Shown piece after piece: positions 1-11,510 of a stretch of DNA of 30,273 bases. A model generated the notes under the pieces. It did no database searches. It saw only the letters and a list, made by a program, of their open reading frames with translations, and was not told where the DNA came from. Source of the stretch: Ophioceras dolichostomum. Its lineage: Eukaryota; Ascomycota; Sordariomycetes; Magnaporthales; Ophioceraceae. The stretch lies in NCBI GenBank assembly GCA_003049485.1, contig PYST01000421.1, forward strand, positions 1 to 30,273. The letters run 5' to 3'. A program made the translations under genes and the position numbers. Every line of letters begins with the position of its first letter. The stretch's first letter is position 1.

Positions 1-1473
1 AAGACGATAGAAGACAGTAGAAGCTGATAGAAGGCCATGTGGAATAGTGGAAGCGTATTGCCACAATAAGGTTCTCCATTCTTGACACGAGTATACCCCC
101 AATTCGGGGCTGGCGGCCCTGCCAATATGCATTATCACAACCACCACGACGCCTTATCTCTACTGTGATTCGTCCCAGAGTGGTGTAGCCTGCATGAATC
201 CCCGCATTGGAGGGGGTGCAGGCGGTGGGCATCAACCCCTAAGCGAACTTGAACTCATACCAACAGCTCGTCACGACCATTGGGCACAGGCAGACAAAAA
301 GGAGCGTGACGCCATATATTTCGATATCTTGAACTGGATAAGAACCCAGTACTTTTACCTTGGTTTGACAGTTGCGGGTTGGGCAATCCATTTTGGGAGT
401 GTGCCAGAGTTGGGCTGGCTGTGAGCGGGCTTTGGTCACTCACTGACGATGAGCCTGACCTGCCTGACTTGGCAGACTGCCTGCTAGGCTCACGACCCTC
501 ACACCATTCACACCTTTGCACTCGGCACGGTGGGCACCCGTGACAGTGGTTCGTTACACAATTATCAGCCAGCTTTTTCTCATCGGTTACAAATCGCGCA
601 TGCGGTTTTTCTTTCGTCCCCGACTGGAGTGATTTCATCATTGCTTGCTCATACTGGCATTCGAGTCGGTACCTATTCGGTTCAAATCCGCTGTAGCTGA
701 TGCCTGCTTCGACCCTGCCGATTGTCGCAAGCACGGGAGGACCTCGACCCCATAACTCTCCTCCACATATCAATTCTGAATGCTCCTATTACATGACATA
801 TCACATTTTGCGCAATGCAGCTGTCAGCACACACAGGTGGTTATCACTACCTCTACCTTGTACGTCATCGCCTGCAGAGCTCGCTTCCACCCATCCCTTC
901 CTTGTACTGGTACTGACGTGTTGCCTCCTGCAGAATCGAGCCACGCAGAAGTACCTGGACAAGCAGTCGATCCCTTGCAAGCGGCCGATCCTCGCAGCCC
1001 ACTGCAGCAGCGAAGCGCCTTTCCACGACGACACTTTCCACCACGGCCGCTCCCGTTCGCCGACTCCATGTCGTGTCGCTGTGGCTTGCATCGGGCTCCA
1101 ATGTGGAGGCTTTGTCAAACGTCGGAAGCAGAATACCATCTAGGTACCTGACCACGCGTCTGTCCAGTCACTCCAGCACCTCCGCCTGTGGTTCGATGGC
1201 TGGCACACGATAACGTGCCTGGCGAGGCAGCACCGCAGAGGGCCATCGCAGAACCAACACGCAGCTGCTAGCCCGAACAAGGCGTGGTCATTTTCACTGC
1301 ATGCCGACCAGCTTGAACGGGGGGATCGGCTGTCCCGAATCACGAAAGTGGAAACCTATTCTTAGCACGGGGCCTCGAAGGGGGATAGACAAAAGGCCGG
1401 CAGCTCCATCCACGGCCGAAACCACACACTAATGCACAACCGTGCTAACCCCTCCCAGGAGCCCCAGTGGCGG
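1..1473. other. Intergenic stretch, no supported gene
   Basis: I see no convincing coding region, RNA gene or mobile element here. A 76-codon ORF on the + strand at 194-424 has no motif I recognise and no splice-linked neighbour, so I do not call it. The first 60 bases contain a loose repetition of GATAGAAG/AGTAGAAG. A T-arm-like string near 674-690 does not fold into a tRNA. Confidence 0.5.
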
Positions 1474-1480
1474 ATATATA
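1474..1480 (+). promoter_or_regulatory. Putative TATA box of the P450 gene
   Basis: The string ATATATA stands alone in GC-rich surroundings, about 177 nt upstream of the P450 start codon at 1657. That would leave a leader of roughly 140-150 nt, normal for a fungal gene. The assignment rests only on motif and position. Confidence 0.4.
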
Positions 1481-1656
1481 GGAGTCATCATGGGCCCATT
1501 CCCCTGCACCCTTTCCCGCTCGAGCGGCCCGCGTTGCAGCACAAGTCCCACCTGCCAGACCTGCGAGTCAACCACGGAATCCTGCCACCGTCAGTTTCCC
1601 GCAGTCACATCGCCAATCTGTAACAAGCAACCGACAAAAAGAATCGAACGCCGACT

Positions 1657-4200
1657 ATGGACCTCGAGATTAGCGCCGTTGGAGCCCTACTGGGCGTTCT
1701 GGCATTCTCGCCCCTAAGCCAGGTCCTCACACGGGCTAGCCTGTGGCTCTTCGCCGCCCTCTTCGCCGTCCAATACCTCGGGTTCAAGATATACCGCTTC
1801 TTCGTCTATCCTGCCTTCTTCTCCCCCTTGCGCCACGTGCCAGGGCCCAAGGTGCGTGTCATATTTCCTCGTTCAGGTCCAATTATCTCGCTTGCGGGTT
1901 GCAACCACACAGCAGCGTTGCCCAAAGGATCACCAGTGCCACAACATGCTCCAACCTGCGCACCCCTGACCCCTGACCCGGTACACCGGTCCCACTAAGC
2001 TAGCACCGATGTCTCGCATAAATAAACCCTAAATCGACGACGTGTTTACTAACAAAAGGCAAATGTTACCATCTCGCGGATGCTTGCAGGACCATCACTT
2101 CTTTATCGGCCAAGTCCTCAACCAGTTCGCGTCCGGAAGCCCCAACGAGCCATACGTCAGCTGGATGAAGAAATGGCCCAACGAGCCGTTCATCCGCTAC
2201 ATGACCTTCGGCAACACCGAAACGCTGCTCTGCACCAACCTCGAGGCACACCGACAGCTGCACGTACCCAACGTCTACGACTTCGAGAAGCCCGAGTGGC
2301 ACGCCCGCATGATCCAGCCTATCATTGGCACCGGCATCGTGTTCGCCAAGGGAGAGGTCCACAAGGCGCAGCGCAAGACCCTGCAGAACCTGTTCTCCAT
2401 CCCGAACCTCAAGACTCTGGTGCCGCAATTCCAGGCCGCGAGCTTGCGGTTGTCGGACAGATTTGAGAGGGCCATCACGCAGAGCGATGGCATCTTGGAA
2501 GGCAAGTCGCCTCGGACGCCTCCCTTCTCTTCCTTGCCCCCAACATACCTGAAGACACCATGCCCCTCCTTCTCTCGATGCAATGACACTGACACCAACA
2601 TCAAACTCTAAAAAAAATAATACAGTTGCCCAAGAATACTCGACCCTCACGCTCGAAATAACCGGCACATTTGTCCTGGGCATCGACATGGTGAAAGGCG
2701 CCGTGGCGGCCGAGATCTCCCGCTGCTACCACGCCGTGTTCGACCAGCCGACGCTGGGCCAGATCCTGATCGCCATCAACGCATACGTGCCGATCCGGTG
2801 GCTGCCCCTCAAGACGAACCAGAGGTTCGAGGCCGCCAACGCGACCATCCACCGCCTGCTCAAGGATGTCATTCGCGACCGCGTGCGCGACGTGGAGGCC
2901 AAGGGACAGAAGGGAGAGGGCGGCATGGCGCAGGGGAGGGACCTGCTCACGTATATGGTTGAGGAGAAGTGCGTGACGGATGATGAGGATAAGTGGGATG
3001 AGGGCCTTCTGCTGAACCAGGTGAGAAGACCGAGTCTCCATTTCATGCATGCTGTTCTATCTGATTCACCCTACTCCTTGGCCATGCCGGAGGTCTTATA
3101 GTTATGAATCCAGTATAGCAGCTAACAAAGCTTCGCATGTCGCTGTATACAGATGCTAAACTTCGTCTCGGCCGGTAGCTTGACTATACCCGCTTTCGTA
3201 CCCACTGGAGACACACACGCCTTCTTGATAGAAAATACGTCCGTCCCCTTCGCAACGTTAGTAGAGCCTAACTTTGTACCCATTATCCAGGCCACGAAAC
3301 AACCGCCGGTCTCCTCGTTTGGGCCACGCACCGCATGACCGTCGAAACAAAGTACCAAGACCGCTTGCGCGCTGACATCAAGGAGTTGCTCCTGCGAAGC
3401 CCAGTCCCGACATTCTCCGACCTGCAAAGCCTCCCGTACCTGGGCAACTTCACGAATGAGTGTCTCAGATACTATTGTCCGGGTAAGCCTCCACTTCTCT
3501 CCCGGAACTTGTACATAATTGATTCGATACGATGTCGAATTTCCCGTCCCCATCCCGTACTTCTCTCTTCGGGGGCAGCAATGCTCGTATTCTTCGCCTT
3601 GCAGTTCGTATTAGCGGGAGGATACAAGATACGATGACAGCATCCCATTCCTCCTGGAATCTTTTCCTCACCTAACCAGTTGCCAGCAATCATTCTCTCG
3701 CTTCTCACTTCACTTCCCGTGTTTCCCATCCCTTAACTACTGCTATCTTCTCAACAAGACTGACTGAACCGCACATTCCAATTAACTCAACAGCAATCAT
3801 CGTCCCACGCGAAGCCCAACACGACGTAACCGTCTGCGGAGTCTTCATACCAAAGGGAACGACCGTCCTCGTCTTCCCGGCGGTGCTGCACTACAACCCG
3901 ACGATCTGGGGCCCGACCGTCGACGAGTTCGACCCGGACCGCTGGGACGACCTGCCGGAGGCGGCGACGGATCCGGGAGCGTTCAACCCGTTCGCGCAGG
4001 GTCCCCGGATGTGCCCCGGACGCGTGCTGGCCGTGTGCGAGTTCAAGGCGGTGCTGGTCGAGATACTGAGCAAGTTCGTGCTCGAGGCCCTCCCCGGCAC
4101 GGGGGCGAACAGGGACGATCCGCCGCTGAAGCTTGTGAATCCGGCGCCGTTGCTGAAGCCGCATAGGGGGTTGAGGGTGAGGGTGAGGAGGTTGGATTAG
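1657..4200 (+). CDS. Cytochrome P450 monooxygenase, six exons
   Basis: Haem-thiolate monooxygenase, predicted to be anchored in the ER membrane by a hydrophobic N-terminus (about residues 5-45) and to oxidise an unknown small molecule with a P450 reductase. My exons are 1657-1851, 2090-2501, 2626-3020, 3153-3174, 3291-3482 and 3794-4200. They join to 1623 nt (540 aa), a usual length for the family, with phases matching at all five junctions. A proline hinge (HVPGPK) ends exon 1. The I-helix motif AGHETT is at 341-346, built across the exon 4/5 junction; the K-helix ExxR is E398-R401; a PERF-like FDPDRW is at 451-456; and the haem loop FAQGPRMCPG is at 472-481 with Cys479 as axial ligand. The start has A at -3. 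Intron 2 uses a GC donor and exon 4 is only 22 nt. The subfamily and substrate cannot be told from sequence alone. All catalytic motifs are present, so the gene appears functional. Confidence 0.93.
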
Positions 4201-5087
4201 GGTTTTGTGAAGTGAGAACTATAAGTTCGACTTTGTGGTGTGGGTGGTGTGGTTTGGGGCGGGTTATTGGTGCGATGGGGGCGATGAGGAATGGCTGCGA
4301 GGCGCCCGTATAGCGGCGCTGCTAGTACAGTATGATTTGTCATCTTCAGGTGGGATTTCCTCGCTCGGCTACGCGCCGCCATTCCATTTAGTGCCGATAG
4401 GTATGCACGGCTTTGGAAATGCGCCGGCTCGGCTAGTACGTCGTAACGGCCGAGGCGCGGCTGGCGGGTTCGCCGCCATAATCAATGTTCCTTCGGTCGT
4501 CCTCCCTCGGCTTCCGCTATGTGCGCAGTGAGTGGGCGGAATGGTAGGACAATGCTGGTCCAACGTAGCGCGATAGACTGTGATCTTGGTTGTGGGCGTT
4601 CCCGAGTTCGTCGGAAGAGCGAGTCTCTGGGGCAGTCGCTGGTTTAGTCGCCGGGGCAGTCGGTAGCTCGGTGGACTTGGCTGCCACGTCGTAGGCTGGT
4701 TGGTGAACGATCGGCTGTCGATGCCCTCGAAGATCTTTGGTGGAAGTGGCCGCCGGAGAAGGGGCTGGCGCAGGCTTTGTTAGAGGTGGTGCAAGGGACA
4801 GTCGTCCTTGAGCTCGTCTAGAGCGTCGGCCATCAGTAGTGGAATCTCGGAAAGTCGGTCCCAGAATGCGGGCGGATGTCGCCGAGTAATGCCATTTTTG
4901 TCGGGTTCTCTGTCGTCGTCCTGCGAGCTTTTCTTTGCTGGAGGTTCATCTCGCGAGGGCTCGTCGGCGCGTTGCCTCTTTAAGCTCCGGGCTCGCCATG
5001 GCTGGCTATCGGTACAGACAGACCACGAATCGAGAGAAATGGAGGAGGCATTTATGTCTCAGAAGATGAATTGGGAACACTGAAAAG

Positions 5088-5131
5088 GCCCTGGGAAGCT
5101 TGGAAAGCCCTGGGAAGCTTGGAAAGCCCTG
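5088..5131. repeat. 19-nt tandem repeat, about 2.3 copies
   Basis: The unit GCCCTGGGAAGCTTGGAAA occurs at 5088-5106 and again, identically, at 5107-5125, followed by the first six bases of a third copy. The identity of the copies suggests a recent slippage duplication. Confidence 0.85.
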
Positions 5132-6051
5132 AACAAACAAAAGGAAAAACTACGAACAACTGGGTGGGGGCCAGATTTTCCCCGAACAACTGGTTTTTCG
5201 CTTATTTTACCGTTAAGGGCTACATTATACCGCTTTGGACCAATTCCGAAAAGATTTACAAAACCCTGGCAGAGGCGGTACATGCCCCGTCGTTTTGGGC
5301 AAGGATTTGACTCCTTGAACAACTGCGAGCAACTGGTTTATCGACTTTGTATGGGTTGATGAAAAACCGGGAGTTCAACCAAAGAGGCCCTTATTTCTAC
5401 AGACCCTAGGACCTCTAGCTCGGTCCCGAGGCGGGAGGGCAGTCATACGAGGACCCTGGCGGGCTGATCTTGTAGTCGCTCGAGCCATGCATTCGTCCGA
5501 AGTGGTGAGGTTCACCAACCTATACCGTAGGGCTACGAGGGATGTCCGGACATCTCCCCTGATTTTACTCGCGTACTCTCCCTAGCAGAGATAGCATTGA
5601 GCAGGCATAATGCCAGACCACAAGGTCCGAAACCTGCAGAATTGATCGTCCCTGAAGGCCCTGAAGATCATTGATGGGTTTCTTCGACTCCCCACCAGAG
5701 CTCTGCTAATCTTTGCTACTATGACGCAAAGTCCCTGATATCAGTGGCGTTGTCATCGTCCCATCAAGAAGCGGCCTACGGTTCACCACGTAAAAGTTTC
5801 GTGCCTCTCCAATCATGCAAGGAAAGGACCAAGGTCAGTGCATATCTGCACAATTCTTATCATCGCCGAAATCATGTCGGTGCATTTCGCAACCCAAACG
5901 CTTTCTGCATACATTCTGCCGTTCACGGTCTTTCTGCTGGCCGCAGCGAAGTAAACACGAAACCTGCCTCCTCTGGGCTCGGTCCTTCGTGAGCTCAGAC
6001 TCGGGAAGGCCACGTATGCACTCAGCACGGTTTCCGCTTCCTCGCGCTGCT

Positions 6052-6090
6052 TACCTGCCTACCTGCCTACCTGCCTAGGTACCTACCTAG
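6052..6090. repeat. 8-nt microsatellite TACCTGCC x3 with palindromic tail
   Basis: Three perfect copies of TACCTGCC (6052-6075) are followed by a TAGGTACC/TACCTAG stretch that is nearly self-complementary. The repeat may form a slipped or hairpin structure; no function is implied. Confidence 0.8.
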
Positions 6091-6620
6091 TCACACAAAC
6101 TGCAGATGAGGAGCTGTGCGCGGCGGCAGGAACAGACTTCACGCAGAGAACATGCACCGAAGACGCCTCCGCCAAGCGGAAGATATGACCTATGTCCTGT
6201 GTGGAGTCGGCAAGCTCCGTGACACGGTCAAGCCTGAGGCCATCACAAACGATAAAATGACGACGGCAGGAGTTTATTAGTAAAACCTCCATGTCGAGAA
6301 TGATCAGAATGTAGTATTATTATCAACGAAGAAAGCTCATCAATGATGTTGACTGTCCTTGAAGAAGATCCTTGTAGAACAATCATGTACTCGGCCAGCG
6401 ATCGCAAGTGCACTTCGGCGAGGGTAGTCATACAAACAATGTCAGGGTCAAAGAGGTACCATAGAAGGCTGACCAGAAAGCAAAAGTAGCTAGCGAATAA
6501 AATGAAGCTGGCGCCGGCCGTGGTCCATGGATGCAGCCACTCAGCCGTCCCAGGGGCATGATTTCCAAGCTCGACATTCTACCAGCTCGGCCGTCGTCGC
6601 CGATCCGGTCCAGTCCCATC

Positions 6621-7903
6621 TCAGAACGGCTTCCGCCCACTAGCCATAATACTCGTCCGCTCCACCGTGAACTCCTTCCCGACACCATACTTCCCCTCCA
6701 GATACTTCTTGAACGCCGGCATGACCAGCGGCAGCAGCTCCTCCTTCTGCCGCTCCGTCCAGTACGCGTCCGTGACGACGCGCACGAACGCGCGGAAGAT
6801 GAAGCAGAAGTCGTCGGCGTCGTTCATGACGATGTGGCGGGTCACCACCTCGGTCTTGACGTCCTCGAAGCCGGCCGCCTTGAGCATGTTCTCTACGAAG
6901 ACCCTGTTGTGCCAGGGCCCCAGGGCCCACGCGGCTACGAGCTCGTTCGAGTCGGCGGGCCAGGCGGGGTTGCCGGGGAGGTGGGCCGCGATGGCGGCGG
7001 CGGTGTCGGGGACCCAGCCTTCGACTAGCCAGGTGGAGACTGCGAATGTGCCGCCTGGCTTGAGCATGCGGAGGGCCTCTGTTTTTTTTCGAAGATGGGA
7101 TCAGAGGTGTAAGTCTAGGTCCTCGCGGTGCAAGGTGGGAAAGGATAGTAATGGCAGGTTCTGGGCTGGGAGAAGGAAAGGATGCACAAGGGGGAGACCC
7201 CGCTGGAGGACATGAAAGGTCACATACCCTTCACTGTGTTTCGTGGATCGGGGACAAGCATCAGGGCCATGGCCATGACAACATAGTCGTAGGAGTCTGA
7301 AGGGAGGTCGGATTTCTGGAGCGTAAGGATATTTTGAAGCTGTTAGTCTCATGCTCTGAGAAAATCTCCGTCCCCTCGGTGTTTTGTGACAGATGTGGGG
7401 AAATTCATCAGCAGAATCTGGGAACTCACGCTGGCATCCAAGACGATCGCGCCGGTGTTAGTCCACCCCTTCTCCTCAATACGGCGCCGAACCCAGTTGA
7501 TCTGCGTCTCCGAGATATCCGAGCACGTCAGCTTGACCCGCTCCTGCAGGTCGTGCTGCCGGATGGTCTCGTGCAGCATCTTGCCCATGATTCCCGTCCC
7601 GCAGGCCAGGTCGAGGACGGAGATGGGCGTGGGCAGGGACGAGATCTTGTCGCCCGTCAGGCCCGCGTGCTCCAGGAGAGGGGTCGCCACGGGGCCCGTC
7701 AGGCGCTCCGCGGCCGAGTACACGTCGCTCGCGTCCCTGGCGGCGAAGAATTGCCCCATGCCGTGGCGGCGGTTCATCTGGCCAGGAAGCAGCTGCTGCT
7801 CTTGGCCGTGGCCGTCGGTGTTGCCATTGGCCTTGCCGGGAAATTTCTTGGCCGCGCCATGGCCGTTCGTGGGGACGAGGGGAGGCGTGATGACGGTGGG
7901 CAT
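6621..7903 (-). CDS. Class I SAM-dependent methyltransferase, three exons
   Basis: Transfers a methyl group from S-adenosylmethionine to an unidentified acceptor; no targeting signal, so probably cytosolic. Exons read on the minus strand are 7903-7430, 7315-7228 and 7078-6621. They join to 1020 nt (339 aa) with introns of 114 and 149 nt in matching phase (0 and 1). Motif I is VLDLACGTG at 96-104, the acidic ribose-binding residue is probably D129 (LTCSDIS), and the post-motif strand is EALRMLKPGGTF at 188-199 followed by AVSTW, as in Methyltransf_11/25-type small-molecule enzymes. The first 45 residues are low in complexity and probably disordered. The start has A at -3. It lies tail to tail with the P450, with 2.4 kb between them. 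Acceptor atom (O, N or C) and substrate are unknown; a tailoring role in secondary metabolism is an inference from the neighbourhood. Confidence 0.9.
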
Positions 7904-8134
7904 CTTTGCAGCTACTAGTAGTAGTTGTAGATAAGTATGTGTGCGATACGCTGTTGAAAACTGAAGGGACTCGGTAGAAGCGTTGAAGCCCCGGTGACAG
8001 TCGTTAAGTAACAGTGCTGGGATCCTAAAAGATGAAGAAAACGGATGTGTTACTCAAAATAAGTCTAGGCGGATGGATTATTCGGCTGGTGCTTCCCAGA
8101 GATCTGTGAGGCAGGAGAGATGGCTCGTGGCCTC

Positions 8135-8142
8135 TTTATATA
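8135..8142 (-). promoter_or_regulatory. Putative TATA box of the methyltransferase gene
   Basis: Read on the minus strand this is TATATAAA followed by GAGG, a near-ideal TATA element, 232 nt upstream of the methyltransferase ATG at 7903. Motif and position are the only evidence. Confidence 0.5.
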
Positions 8143-10222
8143 CCGTTGTGTGCAGCGTACTCTCTAGCTGTCGACTTCCCCAACGCCAGTCCGGAAGGCT
8201 GCTCATCGCCACCCCTCGCCGATGAGGCAGTTCAGCGACGCGCCAAGCTTGCGAGGGCGGTCCCTTTCGAGGCTAGTTCAGGAGTATGGTCCCAGTCGTG
8301 TCAAACCACTCCGGCCCCCCTTGAGCTGTGCCGTAGTGGCATGTGCCGTCATCTCATGAGCTCGTTTCCGTATCGGGAAGAGCGGAGGCGTCGCCGGGTG
8401 TGGGTTCGTTCGCTGCGTTTCACCAAGAGAAACGCGCAATTCCATCTTGGCGTTCTACTCGTCCGTCCGGAGTCTAGCTTGTGGGAACAAGTTCCAGAGC
8501 TTCTTCGCTATGGATGGTGCGGATCCCAGCCGGGGGAGTCCCATGTTTCTAGCCGGCCGGTTGCCGAGATTTCGGTCAGTCGGCCAAGCAGACGGTCCCG
8601 GCGCCGGTGCCGTCGGCGAAGAGATAAGATAGGAAATTGTGAGGATGATACGACTCGTACGAGCCCTGCCATCCCGTGGATAGAATGCTGTGTGGCATGA
8701 CATGACTGCTGCTTGATGATGGGAAGATTAGCCTTCAAAATGGCCTTAATTGTCTGGCACAGAAAGCCTGAAAAATGCCGTCATTTTTGCTTTTTCTCCT
8801 CGTCTGGGCCGCATACCTGCAGGGTCTACCGCTGCATGCACAGGTACGTGGCTCAGCAAGGATGGGATGACTTCCTGACTGAGACTGGCGCCGCACGCTC
8901 TACGGGTTTCAGGAAAGCCCGCCCAGACGCCAAGAGACCGTGGGTTTGCATATGTTTGCAGCGCAAGTCTGTAGGCCGTAAGCACGTATTTGTCTTTCTG
9001 AGTGATAGTCGTTTCGGCAAGCCCTACGTCGGCGGCGAGCTAGGGTTCTTCGGCCGAAGGTATCTGAGCTTCTGGCTTTCTAGGTTTCTGCAACCATTCT
9101 TATCAGTCAGAATGTTAATTCAACGTGGGAGCTCTTTTCCAAGTGGTCCTGGGTTTTCAAAGCCAGACCTCACGTCGAGACTTCACTTCATTGACTAGTA
9201 TCGAAGGCCAGTGTCACCGAATCACGGGCGTCGGGGCACGTTCGTCGGATGATTAGACGGTCGTTGGATCGGTCGACAGCGGGACGTTCTGGAATCCAGT
9301 TCGTATGAGCGAGGGAGTGTGTTAGCGTCTCCATTATGGAAATTGCCGTCAGGGAGCAACGGACTTCCGGTCATCTCTGACATCCATAACAGGAAGCTGA
9401 GTCGTCGAGGTTCAATGCAGTTCCATCTCACTTGACACTCCCTTGATTGCTGACCTAGCTGAGAAAGTCGTAGCGAAACCTGATCAGGACGCGAGTCAGA
9501 CAAGAAGGACGGCATTGGATGGCATGTCGAATGCCCGTGTCGGTGAAGTGTCAGATCGCGAGGGTTCCATTGTTTCTTTGCTCAACCTGACGGATTGTCA
9601 TTCTTTATCGCGGAACAGAGACCTTGAGTGTGACAAGAGCAGGAGTAGTTTTTGCACGCGACAATTTTCGCGCCGGCGGCCATATGGTCGGACCGACCGA
9701 CGGGGTCACGGACCACCGTATTGGGCCGCATCTTGCCGGCTTCCGTTGTCAGTGCCAGGCCAAGGCATTGGTAGCACTGGCGACGACAAGCTTCTTTGTG
9801 TTCCGTGTTGCGGCCGTTACGATTCCCGCACCTCGGCGTTGTCATTCACGGCCTTATATTGACGCGTGACATTGTATTCGGGGCTGCGGATGATCAGCAA
9901 CGGGATCTCACCGCGTCCCACCGACCGGGCCGGCTCCTCTCACATGCTCAATTCCACTTCGAATGGCACGTTCCACGCTGGAGGATAGGTGGGGTCAAGC
10001 AGCAAGATAAATTCACCGTACGTCCGTTCTGGTGGCCTCCGTTCCGGCATTCTTCTTTCTCTTGCTTTTGACCAATGGCGACTCTTAGGATAGAAACCAC
10101 CGACCAACCTCTGAAACCCCAACCTTAAAACCCTCAGACCTCGACTCATAGCCGCCTGGCCAGTTCCAAACTACCATCGAGCAAAGTCAGTCCGAGAAGA
10201 TAAGAGCTAGAGACTCTCCACG
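8143..10222. other. Intergenic stretch, no supported gene
   Basis: About 2.1 kb between the methyltransferase promoter and the hydrolase start. Several ORFs of 80-180 codons occur on both strands, but none shows a recognisable motif or a spliceable continuation. A CCAAT motif at about 10072-10076, about 150 nt upstream of the hydrolase ATG, may belong to that gene's promoter. Confidence 0.45.
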
Positions 10223-11221
10223 ATGGCCGATAACGAGCCCACCCCCGCGGACAAACCCGCCCCCCTCCGCATCAGCGTCTTCTCAACCGGCACCGTCATC
10301 CTCCGCAACGCCCAACGCTCCCAGCCCCTCTCCGCCCTCCGACCCGTCCTCCTCCGCCGCCTCGCCTCCTTCACCGACACGACCTGGACCCCGCCCATGC
10401 CCGTCTCCGTCTTCGTGATCCACCACGCCCAGGGCCCGATCCTGTTCGACACGGGCGAGTCCCCCTGCTTCAACGACGCAGACTACCTCCCCTTCTGGAA
10501 CGTACTGCCAAAACACGCCAACAAGTTCACCATCGCGCCCGGCGATGGCGTCGTGCCGCAGCTTCACAGACTAGGCATCGACCCCAAAGACCTGCAGGCG
10601 ATCGTCCTCAGCCACCTCCACCACGACCACGCGGGCGGCTTAGAAGCCCTGCGCGAGGCCGCGCCCGACGTGCCCGTCATCGTCGGCGGCGCGCACTGGC
10701 GGGCCTTCGGGCTGCATCCCGTGTGGGCGGCGGTACAGGGCTGCGCGCCGAACCACTGGCCGGCTGGGTTCGAGCCCAGGGTGGTCGAGGCCGAGGACGT
10801 TGTTCCTCCAGAAGGCAACACCACCAGTACCACTGATAATGATAATCTTGCGCGAGCGCTCAAGCCGTGGACGAGGTACTACCCCATCACGTCCGACAAC
10901 CGCGTCGTGGCCGTCGACACGCCCGGCCACGTCCCGGGCCACCTGTCGCTCATCGTCTTGGGAGCCGTCGATGACGCCACGGGGAAGGAGACTACGTATT
11001 TCCTGGCGGGCGACGCCACGTACGGGACGGACCTGCTGGACGCCGAGGCCCCCGACGGCATCAACGACGATCCGTACGATGCGGTCAGGAGTCTGAGGAG
11101 GATCAAGGAGTTTTGCGCCGACGAGAGCAGAGAGGTGGTCGTGCTGGCGAGCCACGAGGAGGAGGTGGAGAGGATGTTGAAGGAGAGAGTCCTGTATAGA
11201 CCAAAGAATGGGGATAGTTAG
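10223..11221 (+). CDS. Metallo-beta-lactamase-fold hydrolase (lactonase-like)
   Basis: A 332-residue intronless zinc hydrolase. The full MBL ligand set can be read: HLHHDH at 131-136 (H131, H133, D135, H136), H236 in DTPGHVPGH, D264 in LAGDATYG and H311 in LASHEE. The order and spacing, with the HxHxDHxGG signature and a DTG at 76-78, match the N-acyl-homoserine-lactonase/AttM-like branch that opens lactones or cleaves esters, rather than glyoxalase II or arylsulfatase branches. No signal peptide is seen, so it is probably cytosolic. A short Thr/Asn/Asp-rich insertion at 199-208 looks like a surface loop. The start has A at -3 and G at +4. Neighbours are tailoring-type enzymes, so opening a lactone in a secondary metabolite is conceivable; detoxification of a foreign lactone is equally possible. 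Confidence 0.92.
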   Translation: MADNEPTPADKPAPLRISVFSTGTVILRNAQRSQPLSALRPVLLRRLASFTDTTWTPPMPVSVFVIHHAQGPILFDTGESPCFNDADYLPFWNVLPKHANKFTIAPGDGVVPQLHRLGIDPKDLQAIVLSHLHHDHAGGLEALREAAPDVPVIVGGAHWRAFGLHPVWAAVQGCAPNHWPAGFEPRVVEAEDVVPPEGNTTSTTDNDNLARALKPWTRYYPITSDNRVVAVDTPGHVPGHLSLIVLGAVDDATGKETTYFLAGDATYGTDLLDAEAPDGINDDPYDAVRSLRRIKEFCADESREVVVLASHEEEVERMLKERVLYRPKNGDS

Positions 11222-11390
11222 GTAGAGGAGCGGGAGAGGAGGCGGGCCATGCACATCGGTTATAGTGGAGGCTATTGCTAGTAGTAGTGGGAATAGTATT
11301 CGTCACCGAAGAACCATCCAAGTCTTCTCCTAAGCCCACTACCGATGAGTTACATGAAAGGAGGATTGTTGGTTCTCCTCTCCTCGCCTC

Positions 11391-11510
11391 TTACCGATTG
11401 ATAAGTGCCAGATTGGCAAGCCGCCTGGCTAGGTACTCAGCGTGGCGATAGAACTCCTCAATCGTAAAGTCGACGCATTCAGTGAAGGCCAGGCCTGGTA
11501 GGTTTGTCAT
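11391..11510 (-). CDS. Small ORF of 39 codons, possible terminal exon or gene remnant
   Basis: The minus strand reads from an ATG at 11510 to a TAA at 11391. The peptide is protein-like: an acidic/aromatic start (DFTIEEFYRHAEY) followed by an amphipathic Arg/Leu-rich end (LARRLANLALINR). The bases just before the coding-like part read CTACCAG, a plausible 3' splice site, so this may be the last exon of a broken gene rather than a complete small protein. I found no upstream exon in 11511-12260. Not recognised; low confidence. Confidence 0.25.
   Translation of the reverse strand: MTNLPGLAFTECVDFTIEEFYRHAEYLARRLANLALINR

Larger units (their letters stand above)
4201..6620. other. Intergenic stretch with small tandem repeats
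   Basis: No gene can be supported between the P450 stop and the methyltransferase stop. The ORFs present are short, lack motifs and are not joined by plausible splice sites. The stretch 5080-5440 is less GC-rich than its surroundings and repeats GAACAACTGG-like words (near 5153, 5183 and 5318), so it might be a decayed repeat element, but I see no terminal repeats or transposase remnant. Confidence 0.45.

Noticed and set aside
660..700. tRNA-like T-arm (CGGTTCAAATCCG)
   Set aside because: The T stem pairs for only about three bases, and no matching acceptor or anticodon arm lies upstream.
2023..2036. Telomere-like AAACCCTAAA word inside P450 intron 1
   Set aside because: A single copy of a short word; interstitial telomeric sequence would need several repeats.
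5059..5440. Possible transposon remnant with repeated GAACAACTGG words
   Set aside because: No terminal inverted repeats, target-site duplication or transposase similarity could be seen.
10640..11254. 204-codon minus-strand ORF over the hydrolase gene
   Set aside because: Antisense shadow; the + strand has the complete zinc-ligand set.
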